This document shows positions 56,241 to 64,000 of a DNA stretch of 64,000 bases, one piece after another; position 1 is the first letter of the stretch; every line of letters begins with the position of its first letter. The stretch lies in NCBI GenBank assembly GCA_029215795.1, contig JARDYH010000002.1:364772973-364836972 (forward strand). The letters are read 5' to 3'. The DNA is from Anniella stebbinsi (lineage: Eukaryota; Chordata; Lepidosauria; Squamata; Anniellidae). The position numbers and the translations under genes are program-made. Under the pieces are notes generated by a model, which did no database searches, had not been told where the DNA came from, and saw nothing but the letters and a program-made list of their open reading frames with translations.

Positions 56241-57805
56241 GCCCGGTAAGGTGCGGCTATCAGTGGGGGTAAGTACTGCTGTTGCTGCGGTGGTGCCATG
56301 TATCCGTACGGCCCCATGTAGGGCACGGGCTGCGGGGGCCCATGGGTCGCGCCCCAGAATGATTGGGCCAACTCCCTGAGCACCTTGGTTTGGCGGTCGA
56401 TGGCTGCTGTGCGTTCACGCAGCCCTTGGTCGATGATGGCATCCGTGGCCGACATGGCCTCGGTCATCCCGGTGACATGGCGCTCAAGACCTATATGCAC
56501 GTCCCTCCCCGCCTCCTGTATGGCTTGGGCACACTCCTCCATGGCTTGATTGGCTGTGCGCATGGCCCACACGGTGAGGACGCGCTCCTTGGTGCGCCTG
56601 GCCTCCTCCTCAGCCGCCATGCGTGTGAACAGGTCGTGGATGCGTTCTCCTGTTGTCTCCGTGACCGTGACCAACTCCCTCGCCACTTGCAGCCGGTCTG
56701 CCCTGCGCCTGTTGCGCATTCGGACACACCTCTGCATGTTGGTCAGGGGACGGGCTTCTTCGGCCGCGGCTTCACCATGCTTGGCTGTGGGCGGCGGCGG
56801 CTCCTCCTCTAGGGGGGCCGTTCCCTCCATCGGCTCGTCCTCCGGCTGTGAAGGCCCCTCGATCTGCTCCACTAGCACAGCCACCCCAGCCTCGAAGTCG
56901 CACTCCGAAGGCGCCTCCTCCTCCTCCATAGCCGCCATCTCCACGTAAGTTTCATCTGTGACCTGCGTATCGATGTCCAGCAGCTCTTCCTCAGACGGTG
57001 ACAGCTCTGGCTCCAGCACGTCGCCCACCTGTTGTTCCACGAGCTGCTCCATTTCGACCTGGTCCTCCTGTGACACCGGCCCCGATTCCGTCACGGCATC
57101 CAAGATGCTGCTAGTGAAACCCTGCACCATAGCTGCATGTGTCGAGGATCCCAGCCACGTACGGGGTGCCGGCACTGGCTGTGGCACCCGACCTGCGCTG
57201 ACTGCCACGATCCCCTTCACGGATGTTTTCCTCGGGGGCGATGGCCCTGGCTCATCCTCCTCCTGCTGGGTCTCTGGCACCAGGGGCTCGGGTGAGCGGT
57301 CCTCGACCTGCAAGTCTGCACAGATGAGGCGTAGAAAGGCCGTGGGGCTGCTGCTGCTAGAAGAGGCCGGCATCAGGGAGATGCTCCTTGAGGTGCTGCC
57401 TGTCCTGGACGGCACAGGTGGCATCATCGCCAGCAACGAAGGGCTTTCGGATGGCGCGGGACAGCTCATCGGCTTTGCCTTGGCAGGATATGCTACAGCT
57501 GTAGCCTTCAGAGCCTTCTTGGGGGGAGGGGGGCTGCTGCCGGGGCCTTCTTGGGGGGAGGGGGGCTGCTGCCAGAGCCTTCTTGGGGGGAGGGGGGCTG
57601 CCTTCAGGACCTTCTTGGGGGCAGGTGGGCTGCTGCCGGGGCCTTCTTGGGGGAGGGGGGGCTGCTGCCGGGGCCTTCTTGGGGGGAGGGGGCTGCTGCC
57701 GGGGCCTTCTTGGGGGGTGCTGGGCATGGGGCGTCCTTCCATGGGGTCGGCTCCGGGGTCCGTGCGTCGGGGCCCTCCTCCCGTTGCGCCCCTAGGTCCA
57801 TCCAT
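56114..57805 (-). CDS. C-terminal part of Myb/SANT-like transposon protein
   Basis: A 563-codon frame. Roughly residues 1-100 are Pro/Lys repeats from the 32-bp minisatellite, so the apparent N-terminus is probably not the true start. The middle is Ser/Pro/Glu-rich and acidic (LSPSEEELLDIDTQV, MAAMEEEEAPSECDFEA). A helical, likely coiled-coil region follows: NMQRCVRMRNRRRADRLQV, ERIHDLFTRMAAEEEARRTK, RTAAIDRQTKVLRELAQSFW. The end is Pro/Gln/Tyr-rich (PYGYMAPPQQQQYLPP). The layout of Myb domain, disordered linker and terminal coiled coil is usual for Harbinger-type Myb proteins (family knowledge). It is out of frame with the Myb/SANT exon as sequenced. Confidence 0.6.
   Translation of the reverse strand: MDGPRGATGGGPRRTDPGADPMEGRPMPSTPQEGPGSSPLPPRRPRQQPPLPQEGPGSSPPAPKKVLKAAPLPPRRLWQQPPSPQEGPGSSPPPPKKALKATAVAYPAKAKPMSCPAPSESPSLLAMMPPVPSRTGSTSRSISLMPASSSSSSPTAFLRLICADLQVEDRSPEPLVPETQQEEDEPGPSPPRKTSVKGIVAVSAGRVPQPVPAPRTWLGSSTHAAMVQGFTSSILDAVTESGPVSQEDQVEMEQLVEQQVGDVLEPELSPSEEELLDIDTQVTDETYVEMAAMEEEEAPSECDFEAGVAVLVEQIEGPSQPEDEPMEGTAPLEEEPPPPTAKHGEAAAEEARPLTNMQRCVRMRNRRRADRLQVARELVTVTETTGERIHDLFTRMAAEEEARRTKERVLTVWAMRTANQAMEECAQAIQEAGRDVHIGLERHVTGMTEAMSATDAIIDQGLRERTAAIDRQTKVLRELAQSFWGATHGPPQPVPYMGPYGYMAPPQQQQYLPPLIAAPYRAPLSALAAAGASGKAGGGSRRAGAVERRWPAKEGPRHPTRLQ
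57516..57738. repeat. 32-bp coding minisatellite, seven copies
   Basis: TTCTTGGGG starts at 57516, 57548, 57580, 57612, 57644, 57676 and 57707, a period of 32 bp (last 31). On the minus strand the unit reads as PKKAPAAAP, QEGPGSSPP or RRPRQQPPLP depending on frame. It joins the Myb/SANT domain to the C-terminal frame. Confidence 0.92.
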
Positions 57806-58263
57806 GCTCGTTGTCGCACGCGCAGCGGCTCGTTGGTGGCGACCCCGCTGCCTGCTGTGTGTCCCGGGACGATGTCATGGTGCTCCAACAGCAGGCATGA
57901 CAGTTCGTCGTAGAAGGGCATGGTGCATGGCTGGGCGCTGGTCCTTTTATTGTGGGCGACGGTCTCCTTGAACTTTCTCTTGAGTCCGGGCAGCTTGTCC
58001 TTGCATTGCTTGCCATTGCGGTCATGTCCCCATTCCCGCATCTGCTTGGCGAGCCATGGGTAGAGCTGATCATGCCTGGCAGTGGTCATGATCCTCCTGG
58101 CTTCCGGGCTCCCCCAGAGCTCAATGAATTGGCTGGTCTCTGCATGGGACCATTGCTTCGGTTTACGTTTTTCCGTGGGGTCTTGGCTGCCCCCCTCTCC
58201 AGGGGTTTGTGAGCCGGTTTCTTCGGCCATGTCGTCCCGTCCTCCTTCTCCTTCTGGCTCCAT
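57604..58263 (-). CDS. Myb/SANT-like DNA-binding domain protein, N-terminal part
   Basis: The start chosen is the ATG at 58263 (MEPEGEGGRDDMAEE), because the upstream in-frame ATG at 58326 adds only low-complexity residues. After a ~35-residue acidic leader comes a Myb/SANT-like (trihelix/MADF-type) domain at about residues 37-125: KQWSHAETSQFIELWGS, YPWLAKQMREWGHDRNGKQC, KDKLPGLKRKFKETV and MPFYDELSCLL. The spaced Trp residues and the R..KQC.DKL..LK core fit this family, which binds DNA. In PIF/Harbinger transposons such proteins bind the terminal region and assist the transposase; vertebrate NAIF1 and TSNARE1 descend from relatives (family knowledge). The frame then enters the minisatellite and stops at 57604. 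Frameshifted rather than intact as sequenced. Confidence 0.8.
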   Translation of the reverse strand: MEPEGEGGRDDMAEETGSQTPGEGGSQDPTEKRKPKQWSHAETSQFIELWGSPEARRIMTTARHDQLYPWLAKQMREWGHDRNGKQCKDKLPGLKRKFKETVAHNKRTSAQPCTMPFYDELSCLLLEHHDIVPGHTAGSGVATNEPLRVRQRAWMDLGAQREEGPDARTPEPTPWKDAPCPAPPKKAPAAAPSPQEGPGSSPPSPKKAPAAAHLPPRRS

Positions 58264-59027
58264 GTTGTGTGCAGATGTGTGTTTCGAAGGTGTCGGCGGT
58301 CTGTGCCCTGGGCTGCTTCGCCCCACCCCGTGTGTTTGTATGATGGTGGGTGCTGGTGGGCTGTTGTGCTTCCTCTGGATGTGCCCCGTGTGTAGGCGTT
58401 GTTGTCGTTGCTAACCAGGGCCGCTTCGTGTCCTTGGGATTGTTGTGCATACCTCTGCCCGCTTTCCAAAACATCTGCAGGTGGCTGGCTGGTGCCCACG
58501 GGTGCCCTTTGCCTTGCAGATTCGTGCATCTTGGGGATGTACATGGCTGTAGGTCGCTGTCCGATCATCTTGGGCGTATGGGGGGGGGCCCTGGGCGCCG
58601 CTTCCCCGTCCCTTGTGCTTCTGGGTGAAGCGAGGGTGGAGGTGGCGTTGCGGAGGGGGTCTACTTTGGGTGGGTTGTTGTTCTCCCTTTTGAGGTGGGG
58701 GGGTTGCCCCCTGTTCCTGGGTGCCTGGGGTTGTTGCTTCTTCCGTCCCCCCCTCCCCCCCTTGCCCATGGCTCCGTTCTGGTGCGCTTCCCTGTCCGTT
58801 TGGGTGGCTGACTGGGCACCCTGCATGAGTGCTGGCAGGAGCAAGCTCCTTGTTGAGCTCCATGCCAGCTGCCTGGTGGGAGAGGCGGGCGTCCTGGTTG
58901 CTATGGCGGCGAAGCTGGGGCTCTGTTGCGAGCTTGCTTGAGCGGCCGCCTGCTTTTTGCCTCTCTTGCCACTCCGCTCTCTGGTTTTCCTCGCTCAACA
59001 ACTCACGGTTGTGGCTTCAACAACGCC

Positions 59028-59217
59028 CCAATTCGGACAACACGTTTCTCAGTTGTTAAATCCCTCAACAACTCGCAAATGAGTTGTTCATCTCAGTTGT
59101 TCCTCTAACAACCGTGGGTTGTTACTTCAACAACTGTGGGTTGTTGGGCTGAATTCGGACGACACGCTCAACAACGTGAGCGTGAACAGTTGTTCAGCGT
59201 GTCATCCGAATTCAGCC
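59028..59217. repeat. Cluster of extra transposon-end copies at right terminus
   Basis: Besides the true right end (59191-59217), two further end motifs in left-end orientation occur: CCAATTCGGACAACACG at about 59028 and GGCTGAATTCGGACGACACG at 59147. The segment 59147-59217 is a 71-bp near-palindrome consisting of both terminal repeats around a GTGAGCGTGAAC core. Confidence 0.8.
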
Positions 59218-59742
59218 AGAGTCTATTATCTTTGGAAATCATGGAGGACGAGTGAAGTGCCAGACGACTGGAGGAGGGCTAATGTTGTCCCTATCTTCAA
59301 AAAAGGCAAAAAGGAGGAACCTGGAACTACAGACCAGTCAGTCTGACATCCATCCCTGGGAAAATTTTGGAGCAGATTATAAAGAAGTCAATCTGTAAAC
59401 ATCTTAAAAACAATGCAGTGATAACTAGAAGCCAGCATGGATTTGTCAAGAACAAATCCTGCCAGACTAATCTCATTTGTTGATCGGGCAACCTCCCTTG
59501 TGGACTGTGGGAACACTGTGGATGTAGTATATCTTGACTTCAGCAAAGCCTTTGACAAAGTGCCCCATGACAATGGAACCAATGACCTAGGAGGTGGTGG
59601 GCTCTCCCACACTAGAGGCATTCATGAGGCAGCTGGACAGCCATCTGTCAGGTATGCTTAAAGATGGATTCCTGCATTGAGCAGGGGGTTGGCCTTAATG
59701 GCCTTATAGACCTCTTCCAACTCTACTGTTCTATGATTCTAT
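59218..59742 (+). pseudogene. CR1 RT and 3' end, 3' half of interrupted CR1
   Basis: Resumes at the RT domain: WRTSEVPDDWRRANVVPIFK, ITRSQHGFVKNKSCQTNLIS (with GF.K..SC.TNL) and VVYLDFSKAFDKVPHD with the first catalytic Asp. At about 59568 it jumps to the 3' end (AATGGAACCAATGACCTAGG) and finishes with TTCTATGATTCTATG. The remaining RT motifs, including FADD, are deleted. Confidence 0.88.
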
Positions 59743-59794
59743 GAATATGACCTCTTTGGGATTTTATTATACTAAGCTGTATAGAAGTGTTGCA

Positions 59795-59795
<1 letters not shown>

Positions 59796-59827
<32 letters not shown>
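59796..59827. repeat. (AATC)n microsatellite
   Basis: Eight tetranucleotide units. Confidence 0.95.
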
Positions 59828-60611
59828 GCAATATCTGCCCATTATGAACTTAGGCGGGTGGTGAACGGAGTCTTTCCAGTTGTGGCACCTTATCTAGGGT
59901 TGTATGGATTTTGTTAAATCTGTCTGTGTTTCGTAGATTGTCCGGCATCTTTTGTTCCGTCACTGGCTCATTGACAGAATAGGATTTTTTGAAACCAAAA
60001 TTTTGTTCTACTTGCACTAATTCACTTCACCGCAACTGTGTATCTCCCTCTGTCAGTGAAAAACCAGTTGTAAGTCTGCAGAATCGGCACGACTTTGAAG
60101 AAATCAGAACTCATTGGAAAACACTGCGGAATTTTCCTGACATCCTTGACCCTATCTTTGGAGTGTTCCCCCCAGGGAGATTTGCACTTCATATAACCAA
60201 AATGACATAGTTTGCAAATTTCTGGCCCCTACTACCGCCACCACCAGAACTAACGTGTCACATGAAGGGCTTAAACAAAACTCCTTAGACTGTTTTGGTT
60301 TCATTTTTGTGATTAGTAGTTCCACTTTTGAAGGCTCCTTTCAAAATAATGTGTCATTGCATCCGTTGAGCTTGGCCCTCTTGGAGACTCGGCACCTCCT
60401 GTTTGGAACAACCTTAAGCATTTGCTCTCCCCCCCCCCCCCAAATCATGCACCCAATAGTTTGTGGGAAAGTCCTGCTTTGCTTCAAAGGCAAGTATTTC
60501 ATGCGAAAATCTAAACTCATGAACACTTGGCTGGGCTCGAGTCTGAAGTAGTTTGGAGACCTTCTATCAGCCAAAACAGGCAGTACTTTAAATCCATATC
60601 TATGTATTACT
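59828..60611. other. Unassigned sequence
   Basis: Contains a poly-C tract at 60430-60441. No gene or element recognised. Confidence 0.4.
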
Positions 60612-60985
60612 GCAGAATCATAGAATGGTAGAGTTGGAAGGGGCCTATAAGGCCATCGAGTCCAACCCCCTGCTCAATGCAGGAATCCACCTTAAAGCAT
60701 CCCTGACAGATGGTTGCCCAGCTGCCTCTTGAAGGCCTCTAATGTGGGAGAGCCCACGACCTCCCTAGGCAATTGGTTCCATTGTCATACTGCTCTAACA
60801 GTCAGAAAGTTTTTCCTGATGTCCAGCCAGAATCTGGCTTTCTGTGACTTCAGCCCATTGTTCCGTGTCCTGCACTCTGGGGTGATGGAGAAGAGATCCT
60901 GGCCCTCCTCTGTGTGACAACTTTTCAAGTGTTTGAAGAGTGCTATCATGTCTCCCCTCAGTCTCCTTTTCTCCAGGGGCCCCAA
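60612..60985 (-). mobile_element. CR1 LINE 3' end, minus strand
   Basis: Plus-strand text AGAATCATAGAATGGTAGAG, TTGGAAGGGGCCTATAAGG, then CATACTGCTCTAACAGTCAG. On the minus strand, [20 protein letters not shown] is readable. Confidence 0.88.
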
Positions 60986-61555
60986 TCCAGATTGGGGCAC
61001 AAGCATGGGGATAGAGGAGCTTTTATGCATCAGGAGCCCTGTGCCTACTCTAGAGTAAAAATAAAATAAAATAAAATATGCAACTGCCAGATGTGGACAG
61101 AAGTAATATCTGTTTGGCCCTAAGAAAGAGACATTGCACTGCATGCAACCCATCCAGGGCTGCAGGCAGATGGTCATTACTCAGGGACAAGAGGAGCCAG
61201 CAATGAGAGCATGAGAAATATGGAAATGTAGTGAAGGACAGAGAACATCTCTCTTGGGGTATGTGGGTGATGTGGGGCAGTTCCGCTCTGCTTTCAGAGA
61301 GACACAGGGAGGTCGGGAGCGGGGGACAGTGCGTACAGCTACGCTCCCACCTCATCATATCTTTGCTTCATTTATTTTGTTTGTTTGTTCATATAGCACG
61401 ACTAGTGTGCCTGGCACTTTGCAGAGCACAACAACATCGGTCTCTGCCCCATATGGAGGAAACAGAGGCAGTGTGATGTGGCTGCTAAAAAAAAGAAGCA
61501 AATCCTATTTTGGGCTGCATTAATAGAAGGATAGCTTCCAAATCACGCGAGGTAC
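60986..61555. other. Unassigned with (AAAAT)n run
   Basis: An (AAAAT)n microsatellite lies at 61057-61080. No other features recognised. Confidence 0.45.
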
Positions 61556-62060
61556 TGGTTCCCCTCTATTCGGCACTGGTTAGGCCTCATCTTGAATATT
61601 GAGTCCAGTTCTGGACACCACACTTCAAGAAGGATGCAGACAAGCTGGAGGGGGTTCAGAGGAGGGCAACGAGGATGATCAGGGGTCTGGAAACAAAGCC
61701 CTGTGAGGAGAGACAGAAAGAACTGGGCATGTTTAGCCTGGAGGAGAGAAGACTGAGGGGAGACATGATAGCACTCTTCAAAGAATTGAAAGGTTGTCAC
61801 ACAGAGGAGGGCCAGGATCTCTTCTCGATCAACCCAGAATGCAGGACATCAAGAAAAACTTCCTGACTGTTAGAGTAGTATGACAATGGAACCAATGAGC
61901 TAGGGAGGTGGTGGGCTCTCCCACACTAGAGGCCTTCAAGAGGCAGCTGGACAGCCATCTGTCAGGGATGCTTTAAGGTGGATTCCTGCACTGAGAAGGC
62001 GTTTGACTCGATGGCCTTTGAGGCCCCTTCCAACTCTACTATTCTATGATTGTATGATTG
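61556..62060 (+). mobile_element. CR1 LINE 3' end
   Basis: CTATTCGGCACTGGTTAGGC, then [20 protein letters not shown] and [21 protein letters not shown] deletion near 61845 removes part of the LDIRKN block; the 3' UTR ends ATTCTATGATTGTATG. Confidence 0.88.
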
Positions 62061-62119
62061 TAAGTGGAGACAGGAACAAGCAGAGAGGGAATCTGCCATT
62101 GTTTCAATTACATATGCCT

Positions 62120-62215
62120 AGTCTTGGTAATAGGCAACTTTCCCCATTCTAGTGCCCTCCTGATGGATGGATTACAACTCCCATCATCCCCCCAAGCTCC
62201 CGTGCGTGGCAGAGG
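62120..62215. mobile_element. Foldback MITE fragment
   Basis: TAGGCAACTTTCCCCATTCT, GGATTACAACTCCCATCATC and the closing GAGGAAGTTGCCC form a short inverted structure of the 49824-49919 family. Confidence 0.5.
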
Positions 62216-63660
62216 AAGTTGCCCTACCCCCTTCATTCTCCTAATCACAGCTACTTCCATGCGTACCCCCAATCCTATAATGTGGTGAAACTGATTAGAC
62301 CCTCATCACATGCTGCCAAGGCAGAAAACCCAAAGCGTGCTACCATGATGTTGAAAATATGATAGGAAATGAAATACGCGAGAAGAAACCAGCCCCCTTC
62401 AATGACACTTTGAAATCTGCCCCCTGAGGTGAGATGCTTCATCTTGCCGAATGGTAAGGCTGGTGCTACAAACAGCCTTCGGTCCAGTCAATTTCACCAC
62501 TCCTTTGGTTTGTATGAGACTAAGAGCAGCGGCTGTCTGAAGCCCCATGGCATGGCTCTGACATGGATACTCTGCTCTCATCCCCAGTGAAAGGAGGGCT
62601 GGTTGTGCTTACTCTATAGTGAGGGCACTCTGCACATGACTAAGGACCCTATCATCCATTATCAGTACGTATATACTAGTACTCAGCTCTTGCATTTAGC
62701 TGTCTTGAGAATCCTGAGTCGTATTATTGAGAGTTAGAAACTTGGCATTAAAAAAAACCCGAACGCCTTAAATATTTCATTTATTTTGGAAAATAGAAGG
62801 CATGGGTGGAACTTCTACCACACTGTGGGTACAAATCAGAGATGGTCTTCTATGCACAGGTCCCTTATGAATAGATTTAGTGCTATTTACCCTTCTCTGA
62901 ATTATAGAATGTATATGGGAAAAGCAAATGACCCTGGGGAAAAAAAGTATAATCTCTCCCTTCCCTGAAACATCTCGCTCCATGAGACTGAAAAGTAGCC
63001 TCAGCCAAGTCTACAAAGGCACCGTAATTATGATCAAAGGCCTGATGCTCGGAGCTATGTAATTATACCCCCCTCCATCCCAGATTAGGCAGGGGGAGGG
63101 ATGTTTACAGATCGTCCACTCCCATTTCGGAAATGACAGCCAGACTATATTGAAGCTTCAAGATGTATGGGTTTGGGATTAAGGGTGGCTTTGTAAGAGT
63201 TGCACCTGTTCTCTTTAAAACGTGGTGCCTTTGCTCCATGTCTCGTCCCTCCTCCCTCGCCAGGTTTTTAAGTTCTTGACACAAACAGGGACAGTTTCTC
63301 TTGTCGTGTGACTCCTTTAGATTTAGCATGGGTGGGTTTTTTTTCCCCCACTGACTCTGGCTTAGCTTTTCTCTTTCAGGGATTATGCAACGTTTCCTCC
63401 TTCTCCCTGTGAGCCTTCTCCCACATCTATCCACATAACCCATACCACAATCCATGGGCCACATGCTGAGGGCGAAAGTGGACTGCCTTAGGGCACCTGT
63501 AGAATAAAGAGCACTACATGGCTTACGCACGGGAAACAGGAAAGGAAAACAATCTAAAACACCCTCCAGAGTCACCAGGGAAAATTCCTCCTGAGCCCCA
63601 CGTCTGGTGGCCACATGGAGAATCCTGAACATAACAGGCAAGCTCTATGTTTATTTATTT
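62216..63660. other. Non-repeat sequence, possible conserved non-coding DNA
   Basis: No transposon signatures. 62995-63075 contains GTAATTATGATCAAAGG and AGCTATGTAATTATA, words resembling homeodomain and TCF/LEF sites. A 178-codon minus-strand frame (63105-63641) has no recognisable domain and is left uncalled. Confidence 0.3.
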
Positions 63661-63664
63661 GCCA

Positions 63665-63842
63665 TATCGAAGGAGCACAAAAGGCAGCATTCATGTGTTT
63701 ATCCCATTGTATTCACAACAACCCTGCAAGGTAGGTTAGGATGAGACAGTGCAAGTGACTCACTTATGGCTGAAAAGGGATTTGAAGTAAGCTCACTCTG
63801 AGCCAAATCCAACACCTGATCCCTTCACCACACTGGCTTTCT
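63665..63842 (-). mobile_element. Squamate-type tRNA-derived SINE, minus strand
   Basis: ACAACAACCCTGCAAGGTAG, GTTAGGATGAGACAGTG, GGGATTTGAA and TTCACCACACTGGCTTTC are the reverse complement of the SINE at 17552-17700. Confidence 0.8.
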
Positions 63843-64000
63843 TCTAAGAACATCAGAAGAGCCCTGGTGCTGGATCAGACTAAAGGTCCATCTAGTCCAG
63901 CATTCTGTTCACACAGTAGCCACAAGTAGGACATGAACGCAACAGCACCCCCCTCCTGCCCATGTCCCCCCAGCACCTGATGTACATCAGCATCCTGCCT
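63843..64000 (-). mobile_element. CR1-like LINE 3' end, runs off the window
   Basis: AAGAACATCAGAAGAGCCCT, GCTGGATCAGACTAAAGGTC and CATCTAGTCCAGCATTCTG match 33573-33960. The copy continues past the right edge. Confidence 0.8.

Larger units (their letters stand above)
54653..59217 (-). mobile_element. 4.6-kb Harbinger-like element with Myb/SANT gene
   Basis: Inserted in a CR1 ORF2. Left end GGCTCAATTCGGACGACGCG; inverse right end GGCTGAATTCGGATGACACG. Both ends are crowded with AACAAC/GTTGTT and CAACTG words. The only recognisable protein is a minus-strand Myb/SANT-like factor (58263 towards 56114) with a polyadenylation signal at 55211-55216. No DDE transposase frame is visible, although PIF/Harbinger elements normally carry both proteins. 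No clear target duplication was found, so the superfamily is inferred from the Myb gene and from the terminal repeats shared with 10194-10733. Confidence 0.75.

Noticed and set aside
57551..57971. Gly/Leu-rich plus-strand frames
   Set aside because: Antisense readings of the 32-bp minisatellite.
63105..63641. 178-codon minus-strand open frame
   Set aside because: No domain, transmembrane or repeat pattern recognisable, no splice or promoter context. Kept only as part of an unassigned region.
1..64000. CRISPR arrays, bacterial operons, rRNA genes or endogenous retroviruses
   Set aside because: No regularly spaced direct repeats with unique spacers, no Shine-Dalgarno-linked gene runs, no rRNA-like blocks, and no long terminal repeats or gag/pol/env-like frames. 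The RT sequences present are of CR1 and L2 non-LTR type.

Overview
The window reads as intergenic or intronic chromosomal DNA of a squamate reptile (lizard or snake; inference). The reasons are many 5'-truncated CR1 retrotransposons ending in the ATTCTATG-type tail, young L2-clade LINE copies ending in AATA repeats, tRNA-derived SINEs of squamate type, many hAT-like and Harbinger-like DNA transposons, and vertebrate microsatellites. No bacterial genes, CRISPR arrays, rRNA genes, functional tRNA genes or endogenous retroviruses were seen. No host protein-coding gene could be established. Nearly all longer open frames lie in transposable elements, in GC-rich low-complexity DNA, or are chance.

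Layout. 0-13.9 kb: dispersed MITEs (three Harbinger-like ones with termini resembling ATTCGGACAACAC), CR1 tails, one L2 3' fragment, one tRNA-SINE and a ~340-bp tandem duplication. 13.97-17.05 kb: a 3.1-kb non-autonomous hAT-like element with an exact 8-bp target duplication, TAGG..TGACC ends and internal tandem and inverted repeats. 17-24.4 kb: mosaic of SINEs, foldback MITEs, a pair of inverted GCGCATTA-rich elements and L2 fragments. 25.4-30.15 kb: the longest LINE, an L2-clade ORF2 split by two copies of a GC-rich hAT element (26364-27177 and 27635-28946), each with a perfect 8-bp target duplication. 30-53.9 kb: further L2, CR1, SINE and hAT MITE copies between stretches with no recognisable repeat, some of which look like possible conserved non-coding DNA. 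53.9-59.75 kb: a CR1 element interrupted by a 4.6-kb element (54653-59217) carrying a minus-strand Myb/SANT-like gene and a matching polyadenylation signal. 59.75-64 kb: CR1 fragments, one SINE and mostly unassigned sequence.

How parts relate. The most interesting unit is the 4.6-kb Myb/SANT element. It lacks any visible DDE transposase, has Myb-type half-sites (CAACTG and relatives) crowded at its ends, and shares its terminal motif and half-site arrangement with the 540-bp MITE at 10194-10733. This suggests a DNA-binding subunit and a non-autonomous partner of one transposon family. The hAT-like elements fall into terminal groups (TAGGGRTGTGCAC, TAGGGTGACC, CAGTGGAGGCTGG, TAGTGCTGTGC). Several are confirmed by exact 8-bp target duplications read directly from the sequence. 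Element boundaries without a target duplication are approximate, and family names are assigned from memory of family features, not from a search.
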